Counted from the first letter of the stretch, positions 1 to 9,717 are shown. The stretch: DNA of 64,000 nucleotides from Pseudonocardia oroxyli (GCF_900102195.1 NZ_FNBE01000003.1:1-64000), one strand, 5' to 3'. Numbers and translations: made by a program. Notes: a model not told the origin generated them from the letters alone.

Positions 1-312
1 GCACGCCGCCTTCCACCGCAGATCGAACGTGAGTGCCTCGACCGCCTCACGGTCCGAAAGACCGTGCAGGGTCTGCAACACCAGCACCGAGGCCACCACC
101 TCGACCGGCACCGACGGCCGACCCCGACCCGCGGCGAACAGGTCGGCGAACAACTCGTCCGCAAACAACTCCCGGCGGTGCGCGGCCAGGAACGCGAACA
201 TCCCACCCGAAGGGAGCAGATGCCCAGCCACGGACTCGACATCGAGCAACTCACGCTGCGGATCAGACCGTCCCTGCACCCCGACAGCCTCCCAGCCGGG
301 CGAGATCAACAC
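1..312 (-). mobile_element. IS1182-type transposase, N-terminal part (runs off the window)
   Basis: The complement strand encodes the start of an IS1182-family DDE transposase and continues past base 1. Visible residues include QRELLDVESVAGHLLPSG, HRRELFADELFADLF, GRGRPSVPVEVVASVLVLQ and LHGLSDREAVEAL, which match the conserved N-terminal region of actinobacterial IS1182 transposases. Two GTG starts are in frame, at 312 and 279; the second begins MQGRSDPQRELL, a common form in the family, and the first adds 11 residues. The catalytic DDE part lies outside the window, so intactness cannot be judged. It is the only insertion sequence seen here. Confidence 0.85.
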
Positions 313-532
313 CCGATCCCACGCCAGCGGATTTTCAGCAATCTCCTAGCAGGCGCCCCCGACGATTCCGCCGCCCCGGTCTCGTTCATCCCCAGGTCGG
401 CTCCACACGGTGGCAGTCAGTAGGCCGTCCGGCGCAGCGCAAGCGCCTCCGTCTCGGTGAGCAGGCCGCTCTGTCCCCAGCCTGCGATTCCGCGGCTGTC
501 GACCGCGGGTCCGCCTGCCTAACGTCCGCCGC
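313..532. other. Spacer between transposase and SGNH hydrolase
   Basis: This 220-base stretch must contain the promoter-side end of the insertion sequence and the upstream region of the hydrolase gene. I could not identify the terminal inverted repeat because only one end is present. No convincing gene is visible. A 34-codon open stretch on the complement strand (417-518) is noted under rejected items. Confidence 0.4.
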
Positions 533-1609
533 GTGACCCCCTCGCTCCCCCGCCTCGTGCGGATCCCGCTCCTGTTCGTCGGCGCCGCCGCGCTCACCGT
601 CGTCGCGGTCGGTGTGGTGCTCGCCGCCCCACCCCTCACGGGGCGCGCGCAGGCCGCCGTACCACCGGACGATCCACGACCACCCGTCGTGGTCGCCCTC
701 GGCGACAGCGCCGCGTCCGGCGAGGGCGCCGGTGACTACGAACCCGGGACCCGCGGCGAGGGCGGCAACCACTGTCATCGCTCCCCCGCCGCCTACGTGC
801 ACCGGACCACGCTGGCCGGCCGCGGGGTGAACCTCGCCTGCTCCGGTGCGGACACCGCGCAGGTGGGAACCGGTGGCGGCGTCCGGTACACGGAACGCTC
901 GCAGACCGCCCGATTGACCGACGTCGCCCGGCGGGACCGGGTGGTGGCGGTGACGGTCCAGGTCGGGGCGAACGACGAACCGGACCTGTCCGGCACCGCG
1001 GTCGCCTGCATCCGGGCGTTCCTGCACCCGCTCGAGCCGGGGTGCCGCACCTCGGTGGGGCCCACGTGGGCGGCGCGGCTGGCGGCGGTGGGCCCGCGGA
1101 TCGAGGGGGTGGTGCGAGACGTCCGGGCGGCGATGGCGGCGGCCGGCTACGTGGACACGGACTACGCGCTCGTGCTGCTCTCCTACGCCGCACCGGGCAG
1201 CGAGGCGATGCCCGCCTGGCACGGCGTGCAGGGCTGCCCCTACTCGCGCCCGGATGCGCGGTGGGCGCGCACCGAGGCCTTCCCGGCGCTCGCCGCCGCG
1301 ATCGGCACCGCGGCCGCGCACACCGGAGCCCGCTTCCTCGACCTCACCCGGGTCGCCGAGGGCCGCGAGGCGTGCACCGGCGCGGTGCGGGACGAGTGGC
1401 AGCGCAGGCTGTCCGTCGACCCGGCGGCACTGGTCGCGGGCACGCTCGGTGCGGCGGGCATGCGGCTGTTCCAGGAGTCCTTCCACCCGACCGCGGCGGC
1501 CCACACCGCCATCGCGGGTTGCCTGTCGGAGTTCGTGCCGGCGGGCGGGTCCCGGGCGGCCTGCGTGCCCGCCCGGGACGGTCGGGTCCACCCGGAGGTG
1601 GAGGCGTGA
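533..1609 (+). CDS. Secreted SGNH/GDSL-family hydrolase
   Basis: A 358-residue protein with an N-terminal signal or anchor helix (about residues 9-32) followed by an exported SGNH esterase/lipase-like domain. The nucleophile block GDSAASGEG places Ser59 in the GDS motif. Block III is GANDEP, and the C-terminal HP..AAH segment (SFHPTAAAH) supplies the catalytic His region. Several cysteines suggest disulfides in the exported form. The natural substrate is unknown; lipid, acetyl-sugar or cell-wall esters are possible. The GTG start at 533 puts the signal peptide at the N terminus. It converges with pepE, with only 5 bases between the stops. Confidence 0.85.
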   Translation: MTPSLPRLVRIPLLFVGAAALTVVAVGVVLAAPPLTGRAQAAVPPDDPRPPVVVALGDSAASGEGAGDYEPGTRGEGGNHCHRSPAAYVHRTTLAGRGVNLACSGADTAQVGTGGGVRYTERSQTARLTDVARRDRVVAVTVQVGANDEPDLSGTAVACIRAFLHPLEPGCRTSVGPTWAARLAAVGPRIEGVVRDVRAAMAAAGYVDTDYALVLLSYAAPGSEAMPAWHGVQGCPYSRPDARWARTEAFPALAAAIGTAAAHTGARFLDLTRVAEGREACTGAVRDEWQRRLSVDPAALVAGTLGAAGMRLFQESFHPTAAAHTAIAGCLSEFVPAGGSRAACVPARDGRVHPEVEA

Positions 1610-1614
1610 GCCGG

Positions 1615-2742
1615 TTACAGCACCACGAGATCGCGGGGCCCGTTGTTCAGGCGGTCCACCCCGGACTCGGTCACCACGACGATGTCCTCGATCCGGGCAC
1701 CCCAGGCGCCGTCGGTGTAGATGCCCGGCTCCACCGAGAACGCCATCCCCGGCTCGAGGGTGAGCGCGTTGCCGCCGACGATGTAGGGCTCCTCGTGCAC
1801 GTCCAGGCCGATGCCGTGCCCGGTGCGGTGCACGAAGCGCGACCCGTGGCCCGCCTCGGTGATCGGCTCGCGCGCCGCGTCGTCGACGCTCTGCGCCGAC
1901 ACACCCGGGCGCACCGACTGCACCGAGCGCTCCTGCGCCTCCTGCAGCACCGCGTAGGTCGCGGCGATCTCCGCGCTCGGCTCACCGCCGACCGCGTAGG
2001 TCCGCGTGCAGTCGGAGTGATAGCCGCTGGGCAGCGGCCCACCGATGTCGATGACCACGATGTCCCCGGGCTCGATCACCCGGTCGGACACGTCGTGGTG
2101 CGGGCTGGCGCCGTTCGGCCCCGAGCCCACGATCACGAACGCGGCCTCGGTGTGGCCCTCGGCCACGATCGCGGCCGCGATGTCCGCCCCGACCTGCGCC
2201 TCGGTGCGCCCCGGCTTGAGCAGCTCGGCCATCCGGGCGTGCACCCGGTCGATGGCCGCGCCCGCCGCGCGCAGCTCGGCGATCTCGGCCGCGTCCTTGC
2301 GCATGCGCAGCTCCCGGACCACCGGCCCGGCGAGGGACTGCGGCACGTCCGGGAACGCGTCCCGCAGGCCGAACACGTGGTGGGCGGGCATGCCGTCCGC
2401 CACGGCCATCCGGGTCGGGCCGCCCGCGAGGTCGCTGACCAGCAGGTAGGGGTCCTCGCCGTCGGTCCAGGTGAGGATCTCGATCCCCAGCGCCTCCAGC
2501 GTGGCGGTGTCGAAGCCGGGCGCCTCCAGGCGCGGGACCACGAGCGCCGGCGGGGCGCGATGCCCCGCCGCCGGCAGGACGAGGCAGGTCAGCCGCTCGT
2601 GGGACTCCCCGGAGTGGTCGACCAGGTAGCGCAGGTCGGTGCCCGGTGTGATCAGCAGGACGTCCTGGCCCTGCTCGGCGGCCACCTCACCGGCCCGGCG
2701 CAGCCGGTCGGCGAGCAGCTCGGTGGGGACGGCGTGGCTCAT
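1615..2742 (-). CDS. pepE: M24 metallopeptidase, Xaa-Pro aminopeptidase-like (PepE)
   Basis: A 375-residue cytoplasmic metallopeptidase that removes residues N-terminal to proline or cleaves Xaa-Pro dipeptides. The N-terminal half is a creatinase-like domain; the C-terminal half is the pita-bread M24 domain with all five dinuclear metal ligands: Asp in VIDIGG, Asp in HSDCTRTY, His in HRTGHGIG, Glu in SVEPGIY and Glu in ARIEDIVV. Full length for the family. It is divergent from the exonuclease gene across 220 bases. Same position relative to the exonuclease and helY as M. tuberculosis pepE (Rv2089c). Confidence 0.92.
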   Translation of the reverse strand: MSHAVPTELLADRLRRAGEVAAEQGQDVLLITPGTDLRYLVDHSGESHERLTCLVLPAAGHRAPPALVVPRLEAPGFDTATLEALGIEILTWTDGEDPYLLVSDLAGGPTRMAVADGMPAHHVFGLRDAFPDVPQSLAGPVVRELRMRKDAAEIAELRAAGAAIDRVHARMAELLKPGRTEAQVGADIAAAIVAEGHTEAAFVIVGSGPNGASPHHDVSDRVIEPGDIVVIDIGGPLPSGYHSDCTRTYAVGGEPSAEIAATYAVLQEAQERSVQSVRPGVSAQSVDDAAREPITEAGHGSRFVHRTGHGIGLDVHEEPYIVGGNALTLEPGMAFSVEPGIYTDGAWGARIEDIVVVTESGVDRLNNGPRDLVVL

Positions 2743-2962
2743 GCGTGCAGCCTAGTGCGGTGGCCACGAGCGATCACCGGTCCTCGCGGGCCCGGGCGAC
2801 CCCTCGCGGCGTCACCCCCGCACCCCGCTACAGGCGGCGCGGGGGCGTCCTGCGAGGAACCAGCCGGATCCCGCGATCACCCGGCGAACGTTCGTGGTCG
2901 CCGGACGCCAGGCCGTGGCCGCACACCCTCCCGGCCGGCCGGGCCTGGCATGCTCATCCCCC

Positions 2963-3961
2963 GTGACGGCTCCCGAGACGGCCCAGTCCCCGAAAGCGCT
3001 GCCCGGATCGCTCATGCTGCTCGACGCGGCCAGCATGTACTTCCGCGCCTACTACGGGGTGCCGGAGTCGATCACCGCGCCGGACGGGACACCGGTCAAC
3101 GCGGTGCGCGGGTTCACCGACATGATCTCGCGGCTCGTCGCCGAGCACCGCCCCGCGCGGCTCGTGGCCTGCCTGGACCTCGACTGGCGGCCGGCGTTCC
3201 GGGTGGAGGCGCTGCCCTCCTACAAGGCACACCGCATCGAGGGCGCGAGCGGAGCGGGTCCCGCGACGGCCCCGGCCGGCGTTCCGGAGGAGGTGCCGGA
3301 CACCCTGGCCCCGCAGGTCCCGATCATCCTCGAGGTGCTCGCGGCGGCGGGCATCGCGACCGGCGGCGCCGAGGGCTGCGAGGCGGACGACGTGATCGGC
3401 ACGCTCGCCCACCGGGAGGGCACGGACCCGGTGCTCGGGGTGTCCGGGGACCGGGACCTCATGCAGATCGTGCGCGAGGAACCCGTCCCGGTGCGGCTGC
3501 TGTACGTGGGCCGCGGCCTGGCGAAGGCCGAGCTGCTCGGGCCCGCGGAGGTCGCCGAGAAGTACGGCGTCCCCCGCGACCGCGCGGGCGAGGCGTACGC
3601 GGAGATGGCCATGCTGCGCGGGGACCCCTCGGACGGTCTGCCGGGCGTGCCCGGGGTCGGCGCCAAGACGGCGGCGACCCTGGTGGGCCGGTTCGGGTCG
3701 TGGGCCGAGCTGCTCGCGGCTGTCCAGGACCCCTCGGACACCCGGATGGTCGCCTCGGCGCGCCAGAAACTGGCCAAGGCGTCGGACTACCTGTCCGTGG
3801 TGGAGCCGGTCGTCCGCGTGCGCCAGGACGCGACCGTGGACCTCTCGCGGCCCGACATCCTGCCGTCTGCACCCGCCGACCCGGGGGCACTGGACGCGCT
3901 CGCCGAGCGCTGGGGGTTGGGCGGGTCGGTGGAGCGGCTCGTCAAGGCGCTGGCGGGGTAG
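2963..3961 (+). CDS. 5'-3' exonuclease (PolA N-terminal-like, FEN family)
   Basis: A 332-residue stand-alone 5' nuclease related to the N-terminal domain of DNA polymerase I, expected to act on flaps and RNA primers. Acidic metal-binding motifs are visible: [14 protein letters not shown] near the N terminus, [11 protein letters not shown], the [10 protein letters not shown] block, [12 protein letters not shown], and the H3TH region [21 protein letters not shown]. The GTG at 2963 gives VTAPETAQ and starts close to the first conserved block; an upstream in-frame start at 2894 would add unconserved sequence. Equivalent in place to Rv2090. It ends 12 bases before the convergent eis-like gene. Confidence 0.9.
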   Translation: MTAPETAQSPKALPGSLMLLDAASMYFRAYYGVPESITAPDGTPVNAVRGFTDMISRLVAEHRPARLVACLDLDWRPAFRVEALPSYKAHRIEGASGAGPATAPAGVPEEVPDTLAPQVPIILEVLAAAGIATGGAEGCEADDVIGTLAHREGTDPVLGVSGDRDLMQIVREEPVPVRLLYVGRGLAKAELLGPAEVAEKYGVPRDRAGEAYAEMAMLRGDPSDGLPGVPGVGAKTAATLVGRFGSWAELLAAVQDPSDTRMVASARQKLAKASDYLSVVEPVVRVRQDATVDLSRPDILPSAPADPGALDALAERWGLGGSVERLVKALAG

Positions 3962-3973
3962 GCCCCGGGGGGC

Positions 3974-5200
3974 TCAGAAGAACGTGCCGCACCACGGGAC
4001 GGTCGAGGCGGCGAACAACGCGTCGGCCCGGGCCACGGCAGTGGGGTCGTGCGCGGTCCACCAGCCCGCGGCCGCGAGCTCGGACGGGGTCCGGTCGCCG
4101 AGGTAGGCCATGGCGAGCCCCGCGACGTCGCATTCCAGCTCCGCGGAGCCGTCCGGGTCCACCACCCCCTTCTCCCCCACGACGTGGACCGTGTCGTTGG
4201 CGGACAGCAGGCGGTCGTGGACGCGGATGCGCACCGGTTCGGCGTCGCCCCAGGAGCGGGCCGTCAGGGCGGCCGCCACGTCGACCAGGCGCAGCCAGGT
4301 CTCGTCGCCGACGCCGGTCACCGCACACGAACGGGGGTCCTCGAGCAGCAGCTCGACCGACTCGGTGAGCGGCCGCAGGTGCGCGGCGACGCTCTCGGCG
4401 AGATCGACCCCGAGCAGGAAGCGCCAGAGCCCGGTGAGTGCGGCCGGGTTCGCGGCCTGCAGGTCTCCGACGCGGAGCACGTTCGCCCCGAACGCGTCCC
4501 CCTTGTTCTCGACGCTCCACACGACGTGGCCGTCGTCGCCGTCGGGGCCACGGTGGACGGCGTACCCGCTCGCCGTGGTCGTCGATGCGGAGCGGTGGAG
4601 CATCAGCTCCCACCAGCCTGCGGCGCGCGTCATCGCGCCCGGTCCGGCGGAGGCGGCGTGGATGCGTTCGTACAGGGCGGGCAGATCGGCCCGCGCCTCC
4701 TCGGCGGTGATCATCCGGACGGCACCGGACCGGGGCGCCCCCGCACGGAGCGGGGCGTGCGACCGCACCTCCACGTCGCGTCCCCGGGTGGCCACGCCGT
4801 AACCGAAACGCCCGTAGATCCGGGCCTCGCTGGCGCGCAGGGACGCGACGACCTCTCCGCGGCGGGCGACGTCCTCGAGCTGCGCGCGCATCAGGGCGCT
4901 GAGGATCCCGCGGCGGGTGTGGTCGGCGCGCACGCCGACCCGGGTCACCGCCGCCATCGGTACCGACGCGCCGCCGGGCACCGTCAGCCGGGTCGGGAAG
5001 CTCATCGCGGTCCCGGCGAGGACGGGCGTCCCGTCTGCGGCCGCGTCGCCGTCCACGCCGAGGGTGCGGCCGTCGACGTACAGGGCGGACGAGCGCGCCC
5101 AGCGTTCGTCGTCGGCGGGCGCCGCGTGCAGGGCCTGCCCGAAGAGGGTGTGGGCGGTGCGGTACTCGTCGGGCCGGAGGATGCGGACGTGCGGGCTCAC
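3974..5200 (-). CDS. eis: Eis-like GNAT N-acetyltransferase
   Basis: About 408 residues with the three-part Eis layout: N-terminal GNAT domain, central second GNAT fold and C-terminal SCP2-like domain. The acetyl-CoA pyrophosphate loop is visible as RVGVRADHTRRGILSALM, followed by ASEARIYGRFGYGVA, typical of the family. The chain ends PWCGTFF, and in Eis the C-terminal carboxylate takes part in catalysis. Family members acetylate aminoglycosides or lysines at several positions; the substrate here is unknown. The GTG at 5200 has a GAGGA ribosome site 8 bases upstream and starts MSPHVRILRP, so it is preferred over an upstream start at 5227. Confidence 0.85.
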   Translation of the reverse strand: MSPHVRILRPDEYRTAHTLFGQALHAAPADDERWARSSALYVDGRTLGVDGDAAADGTPVLAGTAMSFPTRLTVPGGASVPMAAVTRVGVRADHTRRGILSALMRAQLEDVARRGEVVASLRASEARIYGRFGYGVATRGRDVEVRSHAPLRAGAPRSGAVRMITAEEARADLPALYERIHAASAGPGAMTRAAGWWELMLHRSASTTTASGYAVHRGPDGDDGHVVWSVENKGDAFGANVLRVGDLQAANPAALTGLWRFLLGVDLAESVAAHLRPLTESVELLLEDPRSCAVTGVGDETWLRLVDVAAALTARSWGDAEPVRIRVHDRLLSANDTVHVVGEKGVVDPDGSAELECDVAGLAMAYLGDRTPSELAAAGWWTAHDPTAVARADALFAASTVPWCGTFF

Positions 5201-5319
5201 GGAGCGATCCTCGCCCGGCGACCGCACCCTGTCATCCCGATTCCGTCCTGCCCGCCGTGCCTGCCCGCCGTGGCCGGCCGTCGTGCCCGGCCGTCCGTGT
5301 CAGTCGCCGTGCCCGGCCG

Positions 5320-6447
5320 TCAGACCCGGCCGACCTGGTAGGTGCCCTGGTCGTCGAGCACGGTGACGGGCACGGTCACGTTCTCGCCGTCGACGGTCGC
5401 GGCACAGGTGAAGCTCGACCCGGCGGTGACCCGCTGGCCCTCGGGGCAGGTCAGCGCGGTGACCTCGAGGCCGTAGTCCTGGGTGAGGACCTGCGTGACC
5501 CCGGTCTGGAGGGCCTCCCGGTCGAACTCCTCGGTCACGAAGAAGCCGGGCCGCCAGAACCCGAGGACGAGGACCGCCGCCACGACCAGCACCCCGACGA
5601 TCGCGCCGAGGAGCAGCGGGAGCCTGCGCCCGGCGCGCCGACCGCCGTCCTCCGAGGAGCGGCTGCGACCGCGCGGAGCGGCCGCGCTCAGCGCCGCGGT
5701 GGCTGCGGCGGCGGACTCGGGTGAACCGTCACGCGGGTCCCCACCGCCCGGCCGCTGCGGGTCCCACCCGCCGGCCGGGCTCGCACCCCCCGGCTGCCCC
5801 GGCTGCCCCGGCTGCTGCGCCCGGCCGTCGGGCACAGCGCCCTGCGACCCGGTCTGCGGGTCCCAGCCGCCAGGTCCGGCATTCTGACCGCCGCCCTGGC
5901 CGGTCTCCGGGCTCCAGCCGCCGGGTGCAGCACCGTGTCCGCCGCCCCGGCCGGTCTCCGGGCTCCAGCCGCCGGGTGCAGCGCCTCGCCCGCCGCCCTG
6001 CCCGGTCTCCTGGCTCCAGCCGGCAGGGGTGGCCCCGGCGCGGCCCGTCTCGGGGTTCCAGCCGACCTGGCCGCCCGCGCCGTTCCCGCCGGCGTCGCCG
6101 GTCCACGCGCTCGGGGCGATCTCCTGGTCCCACCCGCTCGCGGAGCCCCGCCGGTCCCAGTCCGACGCCCCGCCCGCGGCCCAGCCGGCGGCGCCGTCGT
6201 CCGCCCACGCGGGGGCGGACGCACCGGTCCCGCCGGCACCCGGGGCCGAGCCCGAGGGCGGGGTGTCCCAGCCGTACCGGGACGACTCCGCGCCTGCCGG
6301 GTCCGCCTGCGGCTCCACCGCCGGGGTGCCGAAGGCGGGCGTCGGCGGGTCCGCGGTGGGATCGGAGGGGCCCACGGCCCCCCAGCCGCCCGCGGGCGGG
6401 CGGCCCCAGTCCCTGTCGCCGCCGTGCGGGTCCTGTGGGGTGCTCAT
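5320..6447 (-). CDS. DUF4333 membrane protein with repetitive Gly/Trp-rich N-terminal region
   Basis: A 375-residue protein starting at ATG 6447 (MSTPQDPHGGDRDW). The first 250 or so residues are low-complexity and rich in Gly, Pro, Trp and Ala, with repeats of the form GGWSPETGQGGG. One membrane helix (around LLLGAIVGVLVVAAV) follows, then a small extracellular domain with two cysteines (LTCPEGQ, SFTCAA) resembling DUF4333. That suggests a membrane-anchored protein with a cytoplasmic disordered tail. Its place next to helY matches Rv2091c. Function unknown; the tail may bind partners or cell-division proteins, but this is only a guess. Confidence 0.75.
   Translation of the reverse strand: MSTPQDPHGGDRDWGRPPAGGWGAVGPSDPTADPPTPAFGTPAVEPQADPAGAESSRYGWDTPPSGSAPGAGGTGASAPAWADDGAAGWAAGGASDWDRRGSASGWDQEIAPSAWTGDAGGNGAGGQVGWNPETGRAGATPAGWSQETGQGGGRGAAPGGWSPETGRGGGHGAAPGGWSPETGQGGGQNAGPGGWDPQTGSQGAVPDGRAQQPGQPGQPGGASPAGGWDPQRPGGGDPRDGSPESAAAATAALSAAAPRGRSRSSEDGGRRAGRRLPLLLGAIVGVLVVAAVLVLGFWRPGFFVTEEFDREALQTGVTQVLTQDYGLEVTALTCPEGQRVTAGSSFTCAATVDGENVTVPVTVLDDQGTYQVGRV
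5849..6052. repeat. Four 51-bp coding tandem repeats
   Basis: Units begin at 5849, 5900, 5951 and 6002, an exact 51-base (17-residue) period. Units 2 and 3 are almost identical over about 31 bases beginning CCGGTCTCCGGGCTCCAGCC. They encode the Trp-Ser-Pro-Glu-Thr-Gly motif of the DUF4333 protein tail. The fourth unit is partly degenerate. Confidence 0.85.
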
Positions 6448-6933
6448 CGGAGCCTTCCTGTCGCGTGCGGAGCCGGCGCCGCCTGCGGCGGCATCGGCCG
6501 TCGATCCAAGCACACCACCGCCCGCCGCGGGGGCCGGTCGTCCGCGAGCGAGCCCCGGCTCACGTCGCCGTGGACCCGCCGCACCCGTCCGCTCACCCTC
6601 GGTCACCGAGCCCGCTGCGGGCGCCGACTCGGGGCACCGCCGCCCGACAGACGGAAGACTCCCGCGCAGCGCCGCCGGACAGATCGCACAACCCCGCACC
6701 GCCACCACCGGACAGACCGCAGCCTCGGGCACCGCCACAGAGACAGACCGCCCGGCCACGCACTGCCGCCGACCGCCCGACCGACCGCCGCGGACCGCCA
6801 CCCGACAGACCGAAGACTCCCGCGCAGCGCCGCCGGACAGACCGCACAGCCGCGCACCCGCCGCCAGCCCGGGCGCAGGCGCCGACCGGGCCGGCGGACA
6901 CTCGGGCAGCCCTCCGACCGCGAGAGCGCCCGC
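6448..6933. repeat. 486-bp spacer carrying a 48-bp direct repeat pair
   Basis: Region upstream of the DUF4333 gene and downstream of helY. It holds two copies of a 48-base sequence, 6643-6690 and 6801-6848, matching at 46 of 48 positions, plus many shorter copies of the CCGGACAGA/CCGACAGAC motif between and around them. No conserved protein is visible in any frame. The DUF4333 promoter and the helY terminator must lie here, but I see no clear -10/-35 boxes or strong hairpin. Confidence 0.65.
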
Positions 6934-9717
6934 TCAGCCCACCCCCGCCGCCACGACCCCGCGGCGGACCGCGCCGGCGGCCTGGGCCGCGGTGCGGCCG
7001 ACCGGGGTGCCCCGGCCCACGGAGGCGATCTGTTCGAGCAGGTCGAGGACCATGCGGGCCCAGCGGACGAAGTCGCCCGCGGAGAGCTCCTGACCGTTGC
7101 GGTCCGCGGCCTCGAGCACCTGCGCGAGGCTCTCCCCGCGCGCCCAGCGGTGGATCGGCCAGGCGAACCCGAGGTCGGGCTCGCGGGTCCGGTCGATCTT
7201 GTGCCGGCGCTCGTCCTCGGCGAGGCCGGACCAGAGCCGGACGGTCTCGCCGAGCACCTCGGTCACCGCGCCCGCCGGGACCCGCGGCACCGGCGCGTTG
7301 TCGCGGCGCGACTCGTAGACCAGTGCGGAGGCCACGGCGGCAAGCTCCTCGGGGGTCAGCGCGTCCCAGAGACCGTGGCGCAGGCATTCCGCGGCCAACA
7401 GGTCCGACTCGCCCCACAGCCGCGACAGGCGCTTGCCGTGCTCGGTGACCTCCGCGCCGTCCGACCCCGCCAGGTACCCGCGTTCGCCGAGCAGCGCCCG
7501 GATCCGGTCGAAGCCGCGGGCCAGCGAGTGCGTGGTCGCCCGCACCTTCTCGCGGAGCTGGGCGGTGTCGCGCTCGAGCCGCGCGTACCGCTCGCCCCAG
7601 CGGGCGTGGGCCTCGCGGTCGTCGCAGCCGTGGCAGGGGTGGTTGCGCAGGGCGCGGCGCAGGGCGAGGAGCTCGGCGTCGTCCCCCGCTCCCCCGCGGT
7701 CCCGCTTGCGGGGCGGCGCCGGCGCGACGATCCCGGTGTTCCGCAGCGACGAGGCGAGATCGCGCCGCACCCGCGGCGTGCGGTGGTCGACCCGCTTCGG
7801 CAGGCGCATGCGGCCCAGCACCTTCACCGCGGCCGGGAAGTCCGCCGCGGACAGCCGACCCGCCCACCGCTCCTCGGTGAGGACCAGGGGCCGCGGGTCG
7901 TCCGCGTGCCCCGGGGGCTCCAGGACGACGGCGAGCCCCGCACGCTTGCCCCCGGGCACGGCGATCACGTCCCCGGGCCGCAGCTCCAGCAGCGACTCCG
8001 TGACCTCCTGCCGCCGCTCCGCCGAGCCCAGCCTGCGCAGCGACCGCTCCCGGTCCGAGACCTGCCGGCGCAGCCGGGCGTACTCGGAGAAGTCCCCGAG
8101 GTGGCACTGCATCGCCTCGGCGTACCCGGCCAGCGCCTCGGTGTTCTTCTCGATCCGCCGGGCCAGCCCGACGACCGACCGGTCCGCCTGGAACTGCCCG
8201 AAGGACTGTTCGAGCAGCTCTCGGCCCCGCTCGATGCCGAGCCGCTCGACCAGGTTGATCGTCATGTTGTAGTCGGCGCGGAAGGAGCTGCGCAGCGGGT
8301 ACGTCCGGGTCGACGCCAGCCCGGCGACGTGCTCGGGGTCCACCCCGGGCGCCCAGACGACGACGGCGTGCCCCTCGACGTCGATCCCCCGCCGCCCGGC
8401 GCGCCCGGTCAGCTGCGTGTACTCGCCCGGGGTGAGGTCGACGTGCGCCTCGCCGTTGTACTTGACCAGCTTCTCCAGCACGACCGTGCGGGCGGGCATG
8501 TTGATCCCGAGCGCGAGCGTCTCGGTCGCGAAGACGCACCGGACCAGCCCGCGGACGAACAGCTCCTCGACGGTCTCCTTGAACGCGGGGAGCATGCCGG
8601 CGTGGTGCGCCGCGATCCCGCGCTCCAGGGCCTCGCGCCACTCCCAGTACCGCAGCACGCCCAGGTCGGCCTGGGGCAGGTCGCCGGTGTGCTTCTCGAC
8701 GATCCGGCGGATCTCGCCGACGTCCGCCTCGCTGGTCAGCCGCAGGCCCGCCCGCACGCACTGCCCGACGGCGGCGTCGCACCCCGCGCGGGAGAAGACG
8801 AAGGTGATCGCGGGCAGCAGCCCGGCCCGGTCCAGCCGGTCGATCACGGTGACCCGGGACGGCGGGCGCATGCCGCCCCGCCCGCGCGGGGCGCCGCGAC
8901 CGCGGCCGCGCCCCGAGGTCCACGACGCCATCTGGTCCTGCCGGGACAGCTCCCGCGTCTGGCGCAGCAGCTCGGGATCGACCTTCAGCTCACCGGCCTT
9001 CTCGGCGAACAGGTCGAACAACCGGGTGCCGACGAACATGTGCTGCCACAGCGGCACCGGGCGCACCTCGTCCACCACGACCGAGGTGTCCCCGCGGACC
9101 GCGACGAGCCAGTCGCCGAACTCCTCGGCGTTCGACACCGTGGCCGACAGGCTGACCAGGGAGACGTGCTCGGGGAGCTGGAGGATGACCTCCTCCCACA
9201 CCGCGCCGCGGAAGCGGTCCGCGAGGTAGTGGACCTCGTCCATCACCACGTAGCCGAGGTGTTCGAGGGCGCTGGACCCCGCGTAGATCATGTTGCGGAG
9301 CACCTCGGTGGTCATCACGACCACCTGCGCGTCTCCGTTCACCGACGAGTCCCCGGTGAGCAGCCCGACCGCGGACGCCCCGTACCGCTCGACGAGATCG
9401 GCGTACTTCTGGTTCGACAGCGCCTTGATGGGCGTGGTGTAGAAGCACTTCAGGCCCTGGGCGAGCGCGAGGTGCACGGCGAACTCGCCGACCACCGTCT
9501 TGCCCGCCCCGGTGGGGGCGCAGACGAGCACGCCGTGCCCGTCCTCCAAGGCCTCGCAGGCCTCGCGCTGGAATCCGTCGAGCCCGAACGGGAGCGCGCC
9601 CGCGAAGTCCGCGAGCTGCGGGCGGACGGCTCGGGCCCGGGCCGCCGCGTAGGCGTCGGCCGGGGCCTGTGTGCTGCGGAGACGGAGCTCGCGGAGTCGA
9701 CCGTCGGTACTGGCCAC
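6934..9717 (-). CDS. helY: Ski2-like superfamily 2 RNA/DNA helicase HelY
   Basis: A 927-residue DExH helicase. Walker A APTGAGKT is at residues 67-74, Walker B DEVH at 160-163, SAT as LSATVSN, and the motif VI arginine fingers as QLTGRAGRRG. The C-terminal third matches the Ski2/Mtr4 extension. Family members unwind RNA or DNA and help exosome-like RNA turnover; the bacterial role is little known. It sits 43 bases downstream of tatC in the same direction, as in mycobacteria (helY, Rv2092c). Start ATG 9717 gives MASTDGRLRELRLRS. Full length. Confidence 0.93.
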   Translation of the reverse strand: MASTDGRLRELRLRSTQAPADAYAAARARAVRPQLADFAGALPFGLDGFQREACEALEDGHGVLVCAPTGAGKTVVGEFAVHLALAQGLKCFYTTPIKALSNQKYADLVERYGASAVGLLTGDSSVNGDAQVVVMTTEVLRNMIYAGSSALEHLGYVVMDEVHYLADRFRGAVWEEVILQLPEHVSLVSLSATVSNAEEFGDWLVAVRGDTSVVVDEVRPVPLWQHMFVGTRLFDLFAEKAGELKVDPELLRQTRELSRQDQMASWTSGRGRGRGAPRGRGGMRPPSRVTVIDRLDRAGLLPAITFVFSRAGCDAAVGQCVRAGLRLTSEADVGEIRRIVEKHTGDLPQADLGVLRYWEWREALERGIAAHHAGMLPAFKETVEELFVRGLVRCVFATETLALGINMPARTVVLEKLVKYNGEAHVDLTPGEYTQLTGRAGRRGIDVEGHAVVVWAPGVDPEHVAGLASTRTYPLRSSFRADYNMTINLVERLGIERGRELLEQSFGQFQADRSVVGLARRIEKNTEALAGYAEAMQCHLGDFSEYARLRRQVSDRERSLRRLGSAERRQEVTESLLELRPGDVIAVPGGKRAGLAVVLEPPGHADDPRPLVLTEERWAGRLSAADFPAAVKVLGRMRLPKRVDHRTPRVRRDLASSLRNTGIVAPAPPRKRDRGGAGDDAELLALRRALRNHPCHGCDDREAHARWGERYARLERDTAQLREKVRATTHSLARGFDRIRALLGERGYLAGSDGAEVTEHGKRLSRLWGESDLLAAECLRHGLWDALTPEELAAVASALVYESRRDNAPVPRVPAGAVTEVLGETVRLWSGLAEDERRHKIDRTREPDLGFAWPIHRWARGESLAQVLEAADRNGQELSAGDFVRWARMVLDLLEQIASVGRGTPVGRTAAQAAGAVRRGVVAAGVG

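Noticed and set aside
417..518. 34-codon complement-strand frame ending GLLTETEALALRRTAY
   Set aside because: It looks protein-like but is bounded by stops on both sides, has no start and matches nothing I recognise; it may be a remnant cut by the insertion sequence, but this cannot be supported.
386..1591. Long antisense frames opposite the SGNH hydrolase and many other genes
   Set aside because: GC-rich codon bias leaves long stop-free frames on the other strand; their Arg/Gly/Ala-rich translations have no domain features.
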